Origin: Imperialibacter sp963977595
GTDB taxonomy: Bacteria > Bacteroidota > Bacteroidia > Cytophagales > Cyclobacteriaceae
NCBI RefSeq assembly: GCF_048007035.1
Contig: NZ_CP180355.1
Coordinates: 992,001 to 1,056,000 of the forward strand
Direction: 5' to 3'
DNA: 64,000 nt
Part shown: positions 1 through 8,498 of the stretch, piece by piece
Position numbering within the stretch: position 1 is the stretch's first letter
Layout of the letters: each line of letters opens with the position of its first letter
The notes under the pieces: generated by a model
The model's database searches: none
What the model saw: only the letters and a program-made list of their open reading frames with translations
What the model was told of the DNA's origin: nothing
Position numbers and translations under genes: made by a program

Positions 1-938
1 CTGAAGGGGGAACTACCAGAAAATATGGAGGAACAGGTCTTGGCTTGTACATCACAAGGAAAATTTTGGAGATGATGGGTTCCGAAATTCAACTGCAAAG
101 TAAACCTGGAGAAGGTTCAACCTTCTTTTTCGATATCGAACTTGAGGAAACAACTCTCGAAGTGGAATTGACCAGGAAGTCGGTACAAAAAAGCAAAGAC
201 TTCAATGGCAAGGATATACATCTGCTGGTGGCGGAAGACAACACCGCCAATCAAATCATCATGAAGAAGTTCCTCAAGTATGTGGATGTTACTTTTGACA
301 TTGCAGCCAATGGATTAGAAGCTTTTGATGCCCTGCAAAAAAAGACATATGATTTGGTGCTGATGGATCTCCAAATGCCGGTAATGGATGGGTTTACGGC
401 GACCATTAAAATACGGGGCAGCGCCGACGAGTATTTCCAGAATATCCCCATCGTTGCGTTAACGGCTGACGCATTCTCCAATATTCGGGAAAAAACGTTT
501 GCCGTTGGCATGACTGACTATCTCAGCAAACCATTTAAACCAGCAGATCTTTATGCCATTATCGAGAAATATGCCGGACGAGTAAAAAAGGAAATGACAA
601 TGGCTGATTCTTCTCTGAAGAGTAAAATCTATGAGTTAGGAGAAGGCGACAAGGAATTTGTAATGGAGTTTTCCAACAACAGCATGCAAAACTACACCGA
701 ATTTGTCAGCGATTTGAAGAAGTCGATTAAGGAGAGAGACCTTGACCTATTGCACACAATCGCTCATAAAATCAAGTCGCTGAATATGCTTTTTGAATTG
801 GAAACGCTGGAATCGAAGATCGATGAACTTAAGTCACACAAAGCATCTTTTTTCTCAGAAACATCGCTTGTTGAAGCTATATTGAAGGAAGCTGGCGCTG
901 TAATAGAAGAAATAAAAAACACCATATTGAATGACTGA
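1..938 (+). CDS. Hybrid sensor histidine kinase, C-terminal part (HATPase end, REC, Hpt); 5' partial
   Basis: The reading frame is open from base 3 and runs in from outside the window. The first codons encode the G2 box YGGTGLGL of a histidine kinase ATPase domain. After a short linker comes a receiver domain (about residues 72-190 of the visible part) with acidic residues in VAEDN, the phospho-acceptor Asp in LVLMDLQMP, and the conserved Lys in LSKPF. The last 100 residues form an Hpt domain with its phospho-His in the AHKIKSL context. The protein therefore ends as a phosphorelay hybrid kinase passing phosphate His to Asp to His. Two other signalling genes follow on the same strand, and the single-domain response regulator at 3166 is a possible downstream target, which is inference. 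The sensor part cannot be seen. Confidence 0.93.
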   Translation, partial: EGGTTRKYGGTGLGLYITRKILEMMGSEIQLQSKPGEGSTFFFDIELEETTLEVELTRKSVQKSKDFNGKDIHLLVAEDNTANQIIMKKFLKYVDVTFDIAANGLEAFDALQKKTYDLVLMDLQMPVMDGFTATIKIRGSADEYFQNIPIVALTADAFSNIREKTFAVGMTDYLSKPFKPADLYAIIEKYAGRVKKEMTMADSSLKSKIYELGEGDKEFVMEFSNNSMQNYTEFVSDLKKSIKERDLDLLHTIAHKIKSLNMLFELETLESKIDELKSHKASFFSETSLVEAILKEAGAVIEEIKNTILND

Positions 939-1129
939 AACAGATGTGGTAATTGAAAACAATAAAGCGTTTGACGTCCCTCGTGAAAAGGGAGGAGATA
1001 ACTTTTCGGATTTGAAATGGTTGCAAACGCACTTGAGCAGAATAGTGGCGGCGCCGGGGGCCACGAAGTCAAATCATTTGCCAAACAGCAAACACCGACC
1101 AGTTCTTAACAAGGTTATTTAGCATATTG

Positions 1130-3046
1130 ATGTTGTCATTAGAAAAGAAAAAATCTCTTAGAGTGTGCGGCCTGGCATCGCTCACCATTGCCTTGATAGT
1201 AATGGTGGGGTGGGTGCTCGATTTATCCTACTTAAAAGATTTGGGGGTAGCCGGAGCGAGTATGAAGTTTAATACAGCTCTGGGCTTTTCTCTGCTGGGA
1301 CTGGCCCTTATAGGTAAGGCCTACGAGCAAAAATGGGCAGTGGTCGTCCTAACCATTTTCCTTAGCCTCCTCGCCCTTGTAACATTAGCTGAATATATTT
1401 TTGGCATTAGTCTGGGAATAGACCAACTATTTGTAACCGATCGGCGGAGTGTGAAATATCCCGGAAGAATGTCCACAGGTAGCTCCACCGCATTTCTTTT
1501 AACGGCTTTTGCGCTTACCAATTTAACAAGCCGCAGATGGTATCTGCGGCTAAAGCAATATGGCCTCCACCTGGTTTCATTTATGGCGCTCCTGTCCATT
1601 GTGGGAGTGGCGTTTGGGTTGTCGCCAAACGATAGGCTGATTTTTATTTCATCAATGGCATTGCACACAGCCATATTATTCTTGGCTACCTCCATTTGCC
1701 TTTCAAGCCTCTCACAATTTGGCTTAGCTAATATTTTGACGGGCGAAAAGCCAGGAAATATACTATCCAGAAGAATGTTCGCACAGATGACCGGAACAGT
1801 TCTGATTGCTGGCTATTTGCTGACTACCCTTGAATCTCATCAATTCATAACGGCCAAGACATCCACAGTACTAATTGGTGTTATTTCGTTGTTCTTTAGC
1901 CTGATTTATGTTGGTCTCATTGCCAAGCGCCTCAATTTGTCTCATGACATAAGGCGATATACTGAAAAGCAGTTGCAGTCGTATAACGAAGCGCTGGAGT
2001 CAAAAGTGGCTGAGCAAACAAAATCAATGAAAACTACGCTGGACCGCCTCTACGATATTAACCGGGTGGCCATGGTTGGCGGATGGGAGGCTGATCTGGC
2101 AACCAATAAAGTCACCTGGAGCACCACAACCAAGCGTATCCACGAAGTGCCTGAGGACTACCAACCCGATCTGTCAACCGCTATTAAGTTTTACAAAGAA
2201 GGTGAAGACCGCAACGCCATGGCCAAAACCGTCAATGACGCCATTTCGCTTGGCTTACCATGGGACGTAGAACTAAGAATAATTACCCCAGCAGGCAAAG
2301 AAAAATGGGTAAGGGCAATAGGAAAGCCAATTTTTGAAAATGGTAAGTGTGTGAGGCTAAACGGTACTTTTCAAGACATTGACACAAGAAAACGGGTAGA
2401 AATAGAGGCAACGGAAGGGCGAGAATTTTTACAAACACTTATTGACAACATTCCTGTTAATATTTACGCTAAGGATATTGAGTCAAGAAAGATCCTCATT
2501 AACAAAGCCGAGTTGTCGCTTATGGGTCTCAACGATAAGGCGTTGGTTATAGGCAAAACAGATCATGAGTTGTTCCCGAAAGCGTCTGCTGACTTATCTA
2601 AGGCGGAAGACTTACAAGTATTTTCGACGGGAGAACCTATATTGGGTATGGAGACCTCCATGACATTGAACTCAGGAGAAACTCGTTGGTTTCTGACATC
2701 AAAAATACCGATAAAAAATACAGAAGGAACTATCACTGGCCTGCTTGGGGTTAGCGTGGACATTACCGACAGAAAGCACAGTGAAGAATCACTTATGGGG
2801 GCTGCCACCTTTAAAACGCAACACCAGGAGCTAAAGGACTTTTCTTCTACCCTTTCCAAACAGCTTCTGAATCCTTTGGTAAGTTTACTCAAAGAGATTG
2901 AAACTACCGGTGGGGAAAATGAGGAAAAGCTGGTTAGCAATGTAAACAGGCTTCAAACGTCAATAAGAACGACGGTGAAAGCGATTGAGGACTTTACGCT
3001 TTCGATAAAAAACACTGATTCCGGTAACTGGGGTAATATCAAATAG
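1130..3046 (+). CDS. Membrane PAS-domain sensor protein with degenerate HisKA-like tail
   Basis: The 638-residue protein starts at the ATG at 1130; a TTG lies one codon upstream. About eight hydrophobic segments occupy residues 10-265, a membrane module often found ahead of PAS domains. A short coiled stretch leads to two PAS/PAC domains, about 305-425 and 430-555, each ending in a typical PAC tail (FQDIDTRKR and VSVDITDRK). The last 80 residues resemble a dimerisation/phosphoacceptor helix, but the H-box position reads LSKQLLNPL, with no His, and no HATPase domain follows. It cannot be a normal kinase by itself. It may act as a signalling subunit or be a decayed kinase. It sits between the hybrid kinase and a single-domain response regulator on the same strand. 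Confidence 0.85.
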   Translation: MLSLEKKKSLRVCGLASLTIALIVMVGWVLDLSYLKDLGVAGASMKFNTALGFSLLGLALIGKAYEQKWAVVVLTIFLSLLALVTLAEYIFGISLGIDQLFVTDRRSVKYPGRMSTGSSTAFLLTAFALTNLTSRRWYLRLKQYGLHLVSFMALLSIVGVAFGLSPNDRLIFISSMALHTAILFLATSICLSSLSQFGLANILTGEKPGNILSRRMFAQMTGTVLIAGYLLTTLESHQFITAKTSTVLIGVISLFFSLIYVGLIAKRLNLSHDIRRYTEKQLQSYNEALESKVAEQTKSMKTTLDRLYDINRVAMVGGWEADLATNKVTWSTTTKRIHEVPEDYQPDLSTAIKFYKEGEDRNAMAKTVNDAISLGLPWDVELRIITPAGKEKWVRAIGKPIFENGKCVRLNGTFQDIDTRKRVEIEATEGREFLQTLIDNIPVNIYAKDIESRKILINKAELSLMGLNDKALVIGKTDHELFPKASADLSKAEDLQVFSTGEPILGMETSMTLNSGETRWFLTSKIPIKNTEGTITGLLGVSVDITDRKHSEESLMGAATFKTQHQELKDFSSTLSKQLLNPLVSLLKEIETTGGENEEKLVSNVNRLQTSIRTTVKAIEDFTLSIKNTDSGNWGNIK

Positions 3047-3122
3047 TAAGTCAGAAAGTATTATTTAATGGAAAGTTTGCGTCTGCTTACACATGCGGGT
3101 ATGCCACAAAGCTATATTGCAG

Positions 3123-3130
3123 TACCTTTG
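3123..3130 (+). promoter_or_regulatory. Possible Bacteroidota -7 promoter element
   Basis: TACCTTTG matches the Bacteroidota -7 consensus TAnnTTTG and lies 35 bases ahead of the ATG of the response regulator at 3166. That would give a leader of about 30 nucleotides and would drive the regulator, HEAT protein and glycosyltransferase genes. No clear TTG -33 element is found at the ideal distance, so this is only suggestive. Confidence 0.35.
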
Positions 3131-3165
3131 CAGTGTTTTATTACAGAATAATTTTTCTGCATACT

Positions 3166-3540
3166 ATGGAAATTGTAAAAATACTGATTTGCGAGGATGA
3201 TGAGGCACTGAGCTCGCTGATACGATTTAAACTCTCCAGAGCTGGCTATCGGAATTGTGAGGTAGCTGCAGACGGCAAAAAGGCAAAAGAGATGATACAA
3301 GACAATGAGTATGACTTAGTCATTACAGATATCCATATGCCTTACGCCTCAGGGCTGGAGCTGACCACCTATATAAGAGAGGAGCTAAAAAGGCAAACAC
3401 CCATCATCATATTATCATCAGAAGGAGTGGAAAATACCGTGCTTCAAAGCTTCAATTTGGGCATCAACGATTTTCTTACAAAGCCATTTAGCCCGCAAGA
3501 GCTTGTCATAAGAGTGAAAAGATTGCTTGGGCATCAATAG
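3166..3540 (+). CDS. Single-domain response regulator (REC only)
   Basis: The 124-residue protein consists only of a receiver domain. It carries the acidic pair in ICEDDE, the phospho-acceptor Asp in LVITDIHMP, the Ser in IILSSEG and the Lys in LTKPFSP. No output domain follows. The ATG at 3166 is preferred over a GTG 11 codons upstream because family members start a few residues before the first beta strand. A CheY-like protein ahead of a HEAT-repeat protein and a GT2 synthase suggests post-translational control of polysaccharide synthesis by protein contact; this is inference from context. Confidence 0.93.
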   Translation: MEIVKILICEDDEALSSLIRFKLSRAGYRNCEVAADGKKAKEMIQDNEYDLVITDIHMPYASGLELTTYIREELKRQTPIIILSSEGVENTVLQSFNLGINDFLTKPFSPQELVIRVKRLLGHQ

Positions 3541-3557
3541 TTTCATAACAGGACGCC

Positions 3558-4649
3558 TTGATTCCGATAGAGCTCATATATTTCCTGAATATGTTGATGG
3601 CGACGGCCGCTATTGGAGTGGTGATCCTGATTATTGTGCTTAAGGTCAGAAAAAAACACCGATATGAAAGTGAGAAAAGGCTACACAAAGTAATTGAGAA
3701 GGACCTTAACAACTATTTGATATCTTCCACTGAGAATGAGGGACTAAAATGGAAAAGTGTTCACCACTATCAACTAAATGAAATTAAAGCCAAACTTGAA
3801 AATAACTTTCTTAAGGGGATCTTCATAGGACATTTGATCTCTTTGAGGAAAAACCTCTATGGAGAGTTTGACGAGGTATTGGAGGATTTATATGAGCTTC
3901 TCGGACTCCATGAGCTGAGCATAAAAAAAGCCAATAGCCGAAGGATGGCCTCGGTTGTTAGAGGAATTCATGAGCTAAGTCAATTTGAGTACAAATCCGG
4001 ATACCATCATGTACTCCAGCACCTTGGCCATAGCAGTCAAATTGTGAGGCAGGAGACCCAGGTGGCCTTGCTAAATTTGAGTGCCGGAAGTCCACTGTTC
4101 TTTTTAAAAACAAGCTGGAAGGATCTTTCCGGTTGGCACATTTTAAGTTTGCATCACACGTTACTAAGGACAGGCCTGGCTCATCGTGTGCAATATGACT
4201 ACTGGCTACGCAATCCAAATTGGGAAGTAAGAGCGTTTATTATTGACATGTGCGTGTTTTTTAGGCTTGTTGCCCATATGGACAATATAAGGGGTCATCT
4301 TTTCAGTGACGAATATCAGGTTCAGGCAGCGGTTTTAAGAGCCGTTACAGAAATGGGAGATGACAGGGATGCTCCAGGCGTTTATAAATTCCTGGTGAAC
4401 ACTGACCGGCAAGACTTAAAAATTCTGTCTATCAATGCACTGGCAAAAGTCGGTGGACCTGATGAAGTGGAAGGTTTACTCACCCTTCTTGAGACAGACC
4501 ATTCGGACACGTTGCTGGCGACAGTTATGGCCATTGAAGAAATTTCTGGCAATGCCGATGAGCTCGTCAGAAAGTCGTATGACCTGCAATCTCATATTCA
4601 TTTGGCTACCGCACTTGCTCACATCAAAGAACCATTGAACAACAGCTAA
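3558..4649 (+). CDS. Membrane-anchored HEAT-repeat protein
   Basis: The protein of 363 residues has one N-terminal transmembrane helix (about residues 11-30) and a cytoplasmic part made mostly of alpha-helical repeats. The C-terminal third (about 225-350) shows HEAT/PBS-lyase-like repeats such as VQAAVLRAVTEMGD, LKILSINALAKVGG and LATVMAIEEISG. HEAT repeats bind partner proteins. It lies 17 bases after the response regulator and 4 bases before the GT2 synthase, so it may link the regulator to the membrane synthase; this is inference. The start could be TTG at 3558, which has AGGA ahead of it, or ATG at 3591. Confidence 0.85.
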   Translation: MIPIELIYFLNMLMATAAIGVVILIIVLKVRKKHRYESEKRLHKVIEKDLNNYLISSTENEGLKWKSVHHYQLNEIKAKLENNFLKGIFIGHLISLRKNLYGEFDEVLEDLYELLGLHELSIKKANSRRMASVVRGIHELSQFEYKSGYHHVLQHLGHSSQIVRQETQVALLNLSAGSPLFFLKTSWKDLSGWHILSLHHTLLRTGLAHRVQYDYWLRNPNWEVRAFIIDMCVFFRLVAHMDNIRGHLFSDEYQVQAAVLRAVTEMGDDRDAPGVYKFLVNTDRQDLKILSINALAKVGGPDEVEGLLTLLETDHSDTLLATVMAIEEISGNADELVRKSYDLQSHIHLATALAHIKEPLNNS

Positions 4650-4653
4650 ACCA

Positions 4654-6072
4654 ATGATCAAGATTATATACGGTTTGCAGTTTTTATTTCTGGTCTATGC
4701 TGTGGCCATCTTTTCTTCCTATTTGATTTTGGCCCTCATTTCTTACTTTGAAATGCGCAGGTACATGACGAAAAACTCATTTGCTGATTACAAAATGATC
4801 CTTTCGTCACCTTTGGCCCCCTCTATCTCCCTGGTCGCCCCGGCCTACAATGAAGGATTGACTATTATCGAGAATGTGAAATCTCTCATGTCAATTGAAT
4901 ATAATAACTACGACATCATCATCGTCAACGACGGCAGCAAGGACGACTCGCTTGAAAAGATGCAGAAGGCATTTGATTTAAAAAAAGTTGACTTCCTTAT
5001 CGATCGCACCTTGCCCTGCAATGACATAAGCGCAATTTATAAATCACAAAACAGGGCCTACAAAAAGCTTATTGTGGTTGATAAAGTCAACGGAGGGAAG
5101 GCTGACGCATTGAATGCTGGCATTAACATCAGTAACAAAGAACTCGTAGCCTGCATAGACGTCGACTGCATTATCCAACCCGATGCCCTGCTAAAAATGG
5201 TGAAACCTTACCTTGAAGACAGGGAAAACACGGTGGCGATTGGCGGTGTTGTTCGAATCGCCAACTCCTGCATTGTAGAGGAAGGCCGGTTGATAAAAGT
5301 TAATTTACCGGAAAGCCTCCTGGCCCGGTTCCAGGTACTGGAGTACATGCGCTCATTTTTATTAGGCAGAATGGCCTGGAGCCGACTAAACGGCCTGATG
5401 CTCATTTCCGGTGCTTTTGGCCTTTTCAAACGTGAAGTGGTGTTGACGGTAGGCGGATACGACAAGTCCACAGTGGGTGAAGACATGGAACTGGTGGTTC
5501 GCATAAGGAGAAAATTAATGGAGATGGGCAAAAAGGCAAAAGTGATATACGTGCCTGACCCGCTTTGCTGGACAGAAGCTCCATCGGACAGAAAAATATT
5601 GGGTCGTCAGCGAAACAGATGGATGAGGGGCACTATTGAAACACTCAGCCGCCATAGAAAAATTTGCCTGAACCCTAAATATGGTTTGCTCGGGGTTCTC
5701 AGCTACCCCTATTGGTTTATGTTTGAGCTTTTAGCACCCTGGATTGAGCTCTCAGGCTTGCTCTTTTTTCTGTACCTGACTATTGCGGGATTTGTTAACT
5801 GGGGCTATACGTTGACACTACTGTTGTTTGTATACTTGTTTTCGATATTCATTTCCGTTCTTACACTCTTATTTGAAGAAATTTCTTTCTATCGCTACAC
5901 TCGTCAAAGGGATTTTTATAAAATGCTGGCCACCGCTTGCCTTGAGCCAGTGCTATTTCACCCCTCGGTAATGTATTGGGCAATTCGAGGAACGTTTGAT
6001 AAGTGGAGGGGGAGGAAAAGCTGGGGCGAAATGTCGAGAACCGGATTCTTAAAGAAAGCAGAGGCAAAATGA
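4654..6072 (+). CDS. Processive family 2 glycosyltransferase, polysaccharide synthase (PgaC/BcsA-like)
   Basis: The 472-residue membrane protein has an N-terminal helix, a GT2 catalytic domain at about 55-330, and about four C-terminal membrane helices. Catalytic motifs are visible in order: VNDGS for UDP-sugar binding, the DxD in CIDVDC, GED in TVGEDMEL, and the QxxRW motif as RQRNRW. This set is typical of synthases that extend and export beta-linked chains such as poly-N-acetylglucosamine. The gene is tightly packed behind the HEAT-repeat gene. A pga operon would add a deacetylase; here the later genes instead encode an LtaS-like transferase and a TPR-barrel protein. The exact sugar cannot be told. 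Confidence 0.93.
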   Translation: MIKIIYGLQFLFLVYAVAIFSSYLILALISYFEMRRYMTKNSFADYKMILSSPLAPSISLVAPAYNEGLTIIENVKSLMSIEYNNYDIIIVNDGSKDDSLEKMQKAFDLKKVDFLIDRTLPCNDISAIYKSQNRAYKKLIVVDKVNGGKADALNAGINISNKELVACIDVDCIIQPDALLKMVKPYLEDRENTVAIGGVVRIANSCIVEEGRLIKVNLPESLLARFQVLEYMRSFLLGRMAWSRLNGLMLISGAFGLFKREVVLTVGGYDKSTVGEDMELVVRIRRKLMEMGKKAKVIYVPDPLCWTEAPSDRKILGRQRNRWMRGTIETLSRHRKICLNPKYGLLGVLSYPYWFMFELLAPWIELSGLLFFLYLTIAGFVNWGYTLTLLLFVYLFSIFISVLTLLFEEISFYRYTRQRDFYKMLATACLEPVLFHPSVMYWAIRGTFDKWRGRKSWGEMSRTGFLKKAEAK

Positions 6073-6140
6073 CAAGGAGCCCAGGCCCTGTTAGCCCTCC
6101 TTTAAAATTTATAATAATGCACAGTGGAAAAAAAATAACG

Positions 6141-7664
6141 ATGAAACAAGTACTTCTCATATTTGCAGGTCTGCTAGTCCTCCCTTTCGATACCATTGCA
6201 CAGAAGGTAACACCAGAAAAGCTGAACCAATTGGCAATGGAGCATGGCAAGCAAAGCCTCAACACTCTGTACGAGCTTTTGAGCCTACCAAATGACGCAC
6301 ACTACCCTGCCGATATTGAAAAAAACATTCAATGGTGCGAACAAGCCTTTGCAAACAGAGGATTTGCTACCAAAAGGCTGGAGACGTCAACCGTTCCCCT
6401 ACTGCTGGCGGAAAGAAAGGCAAAAAAGGCCACCAAAACAGTTCTCATCTATCTGCAGTTGGATGGGCAGCCTGTAGATTCTACTAAGTGGTTCCAAAAA
6501 AGCCCCTGGATTCCTGCATTAAAGAAGCCGGACGGCAAAGGTGGCTTTACGGAAATCGATTGGAGCAACCTCAGCGGTTCGTTTGATCCGGAATGGCGAA
6601 TTTTTGCCCGCTCCACCAGCGACTCCAAAGGAGCGGCCATGGCCTACCTCACCTCACTTGATGTGATGGAAGAGCTGAAAGCGGAGCCTAACTTCAACAT
6701 CAAGGTGATCATGGACTTTGAGGAAGAGCTAGGCTCACCAAGACTTCCGGGCGCAGTGGTTGCCTACAAAGAAGACCTGAAATCCGACATGCTCATCATA
6801 TTCGACGGGCCCAGACATGTGAGCAACGAGCCTACGCTGACCTTTGGAGCCAGAGGCATTGCCACCATCACGCTCCATACATTTGGTCCGAGGGTAGCCC
6901 AGCATAGCGGCCACTATGGCAACTACGCCCCTAACCCCGCACTCAATATGGCTCAGTTGATTGGCAGCATGAAGGACAAAGACGGCAAGGTCGTTATTCC
7001 CGGTTTTTACGACGGGATAATCTTTGATGAAAAGACCAAAGCCATCATGGCCAGCGTGCCTGACGATGAGGAATTTATCAAAAAGAAAATTGGGATTGCC
7101 GACATCGACAAAGTAGGCACAAACTACCAGGAGTCGATACAATACCCTTCCCTGAACATCAGGGGGATGTCGTCTGGCTGGGTGGGAAAAGAAGTGCGCA
7201 CCATTGTGCCGCCAACCGCTACGGGCGAAATCGACGTGAGGCTGGTCATGGAAAGCGACCCGGAAAGGTTGATTGGGCTGATAAAAGAGCACATCAAAAG
7301 CCAGGGCTACTACGTAATTGACAACCGTAAGCCGACTGAAGAAGAAAGAATGTCGAAGTCGAAAATAGTTTCATTTGACTACGAAGTAAGTTACAAAGCT
7401 TTTCGCACCGACTATGACACAGAAGTGGGGCAATGGCTGGTGAAAGCCATGACAAAGGCATTTGGTACTGAACCCATTATGATTCGAACAGGTGGTGGCT
7501 CAATCCCGATATCGCCGTTTGTTACAACGCTCGACATCCCTGCCGTGCTGGTGCCAACGGTTAACCCCGACAACAATCAGCATAGCCCCAACGAAAACAT
7601 CAGGCTGGGGAACTATGTCGATGCGATAAAGACATTTACTGCTATTATGATGGAGAAGCTTTAG
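6141..7664 (+). CDS. Secreted M20-family metallo-hydrolase with substituted first metal ligand
   Basis: The 507-residue protein begins at ATG 6141 with a signal peptide ending at TIAQ; the longer frame from 6003 overlaps the preceding gene and is unlikely to be used. It has the M20 two-domain layout: the bridging Asp in TSDSKGA, the catalytic Glu pair in DFEEELGSP, an Asp in IIFDGPRH, and the C-terminal metal His in NQHSPNEN. The usual first ligand motif HxD is replaced by LQLDGQ, so the His is Gln. M20 enzymes cleave peptides, acyl-amino acids or carbamoyl groups with two zinc ions. The altered site leaves activity uncertain. It follows the GT2 gene by 69 bases. Confidence 0.88.
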   Translation: MKQVLLIFAGLLVLPFDTIAQKVTPEKLNQLAMEHGKQSLNTLYELLSLPNDAHYPADIEKNIQWCEQAFANRGFATKRLETSTVPLLLAERKAKKATKTVLIYLQLDGQPVDSTKWFQKSPWIPALKKPDGKGGFTEIDWSNLSGSFDPEWRIFARSTSDSKGAAMAYLTSLDVMEELKAEPNFNIKVIMDFEEELGSPRLPGAVVAYKEDLKSDMLIIFDGPRHVSNEPTLTFGARGIATITLHTFGPRVAQHSGHYGNYAPNPALNMAQLIGSMKDKDGKVVIPGFYDGIIFDEKTKAIMASVPDDEEFIKKKIGIADIDKVGTNYQESIQYPSLNIRGMSSGWVGKEVRTIVPPTATGEIDVRLVMESDPERLIGLIKEHIKSQGYYVIDNRKPTEEERMSKSKIVSFDYEVSYKAFRTDYDTEVGQWLVKAMTKAFGTEPIMIRTGGGSIPISPFVTTLDIPAVLVPTVNPDNNQHSPNENIRLGNYVDAIKTFTAIMMEKL

Positions 7665-7688
7665 TGCCCTCATAAAAAGAATAAGAAA

Positions 7689-8429
7689 ATGGTCAATCCA
7701 TACTTCGAAAAATTCAAAGTGAGAGCCGCTGAAATTGGGCCAAATGGGAAGGCCAAATTCCCGGTGCTGATCAATTTTTTTCAGGAGGCTGCCTGGCAGC
7801 ATGCAGATGCACTTGGCGTGTCAGTTCCAGCGCTTATGGAAAAAGGGCATACTTGGGTGCTGCACCGGTTGTTTCTCAGGGTGGTGAAGCCTATAGAAAA
7901 AAATGAGGTGGTCGAAGTGGAGACCTGGCCGTCGGGTATCGAAAAGTTCTTCACGTTCCGGGACATGAGGTTCAAAAACGAAAGGCAGGAGCTGGTGGCA
8001 GAGGGGTGCACAGCCTGGGTGGTGATTGATGTAGAGAAAAGGCGGCTTATTCCGGTGCCTGACTATATCACAAGTGGCAACTTCGTTATTGAAAACAATC
8101 ACCTCCCCCACCCAACTGACAAGCTGCCATCGCTGGGAGAGGCTCTAAGTGGCCCCGAGTTCAAGGTATATTATCAGCACCTTGATCAAAACAACCACGT
8201 CAACAATGTTCATTACCTGGAATGGATGCTGGCCTCTCTGCCTCAGGACTACCTACTGCATATGAGTTTGAAGGAAATCGACATCCAGTTTAAAAGTGAA
8301 TGTGTGTTAAACGACGAAATAGTAAGTGAATTTCAGCAACTGTCGGACACTGAAATAATTCACAGTTTGAAAGAAAAATACAGCAAAAGAGAAGTGGCAA
8401 GGGCGATAAGCACCTGGGAGGAAAGGTAG
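7689..8429 (+). CDS. Acyl-ACP thioesterase (FatA/FatB family)
   Basis: The 246-residue protein has two hotdog domains of the acyl-ACP thioesterase family. It hydrolyses acyl-acyl carrier protein to free fatty acid and ends chain growth in the cytoplasm. The first domain shows INFFQEAAWQHADALG and HTWVLHRL. The second carries the DQNNHVNNVHYLEW signature, with the Asn and His used for catalysis in plant FatB. The gene starts 24 bases after the M20 gene on the same strand and may be co-transcribed. A role in fatty acid supply for envelope lipids is plausible, but a link to the polysaccharide genes is not shown. Confidence 0.93.
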   Translation: MVNPYFEKFKVRAAEIGPNGKAKFPVLINFFQEAAWQHADALGVSVPALMEKGHTWVLHRLFLRVVKPIEKNEVVEVETWPSGIEKFFTFRDMRFKNERQELVAEGCTAWVVIDVEKRRLIPVPDYITSGNFVIENNHLPHPTDKLPSLGEALSGPEFKVYYQHLDQNNHVNNVHYLEWMLASLPQDYLLHMSLKEIDIQFKSECVLNDEIVSEFQQLSDTEIIHSLKEKYSKREVARAISTWEER

Positions 8430-8498
8430 AGCAGGCGTTGGGGGATTGGTCTCCAAAAGCGCCTCCACCTGAAGAAATGCTAAATTGATTTGAGAAAC

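Noticed and set aside
931..1122. 63-codon ORF overlapping the end of the hybrid kinase gene
   Set aside because: No domain, no hydrophobic or structured pattern and a low-complexity sequence; the ATGA overlap alone is not enough support.
6003..6140. 46-codon N-terminal extension of the M20 hydrolase
   Set aside because: It overlaps the glycosyltransferase gene, is basic and unstructured, and would put the clear signal peptide in the interior.
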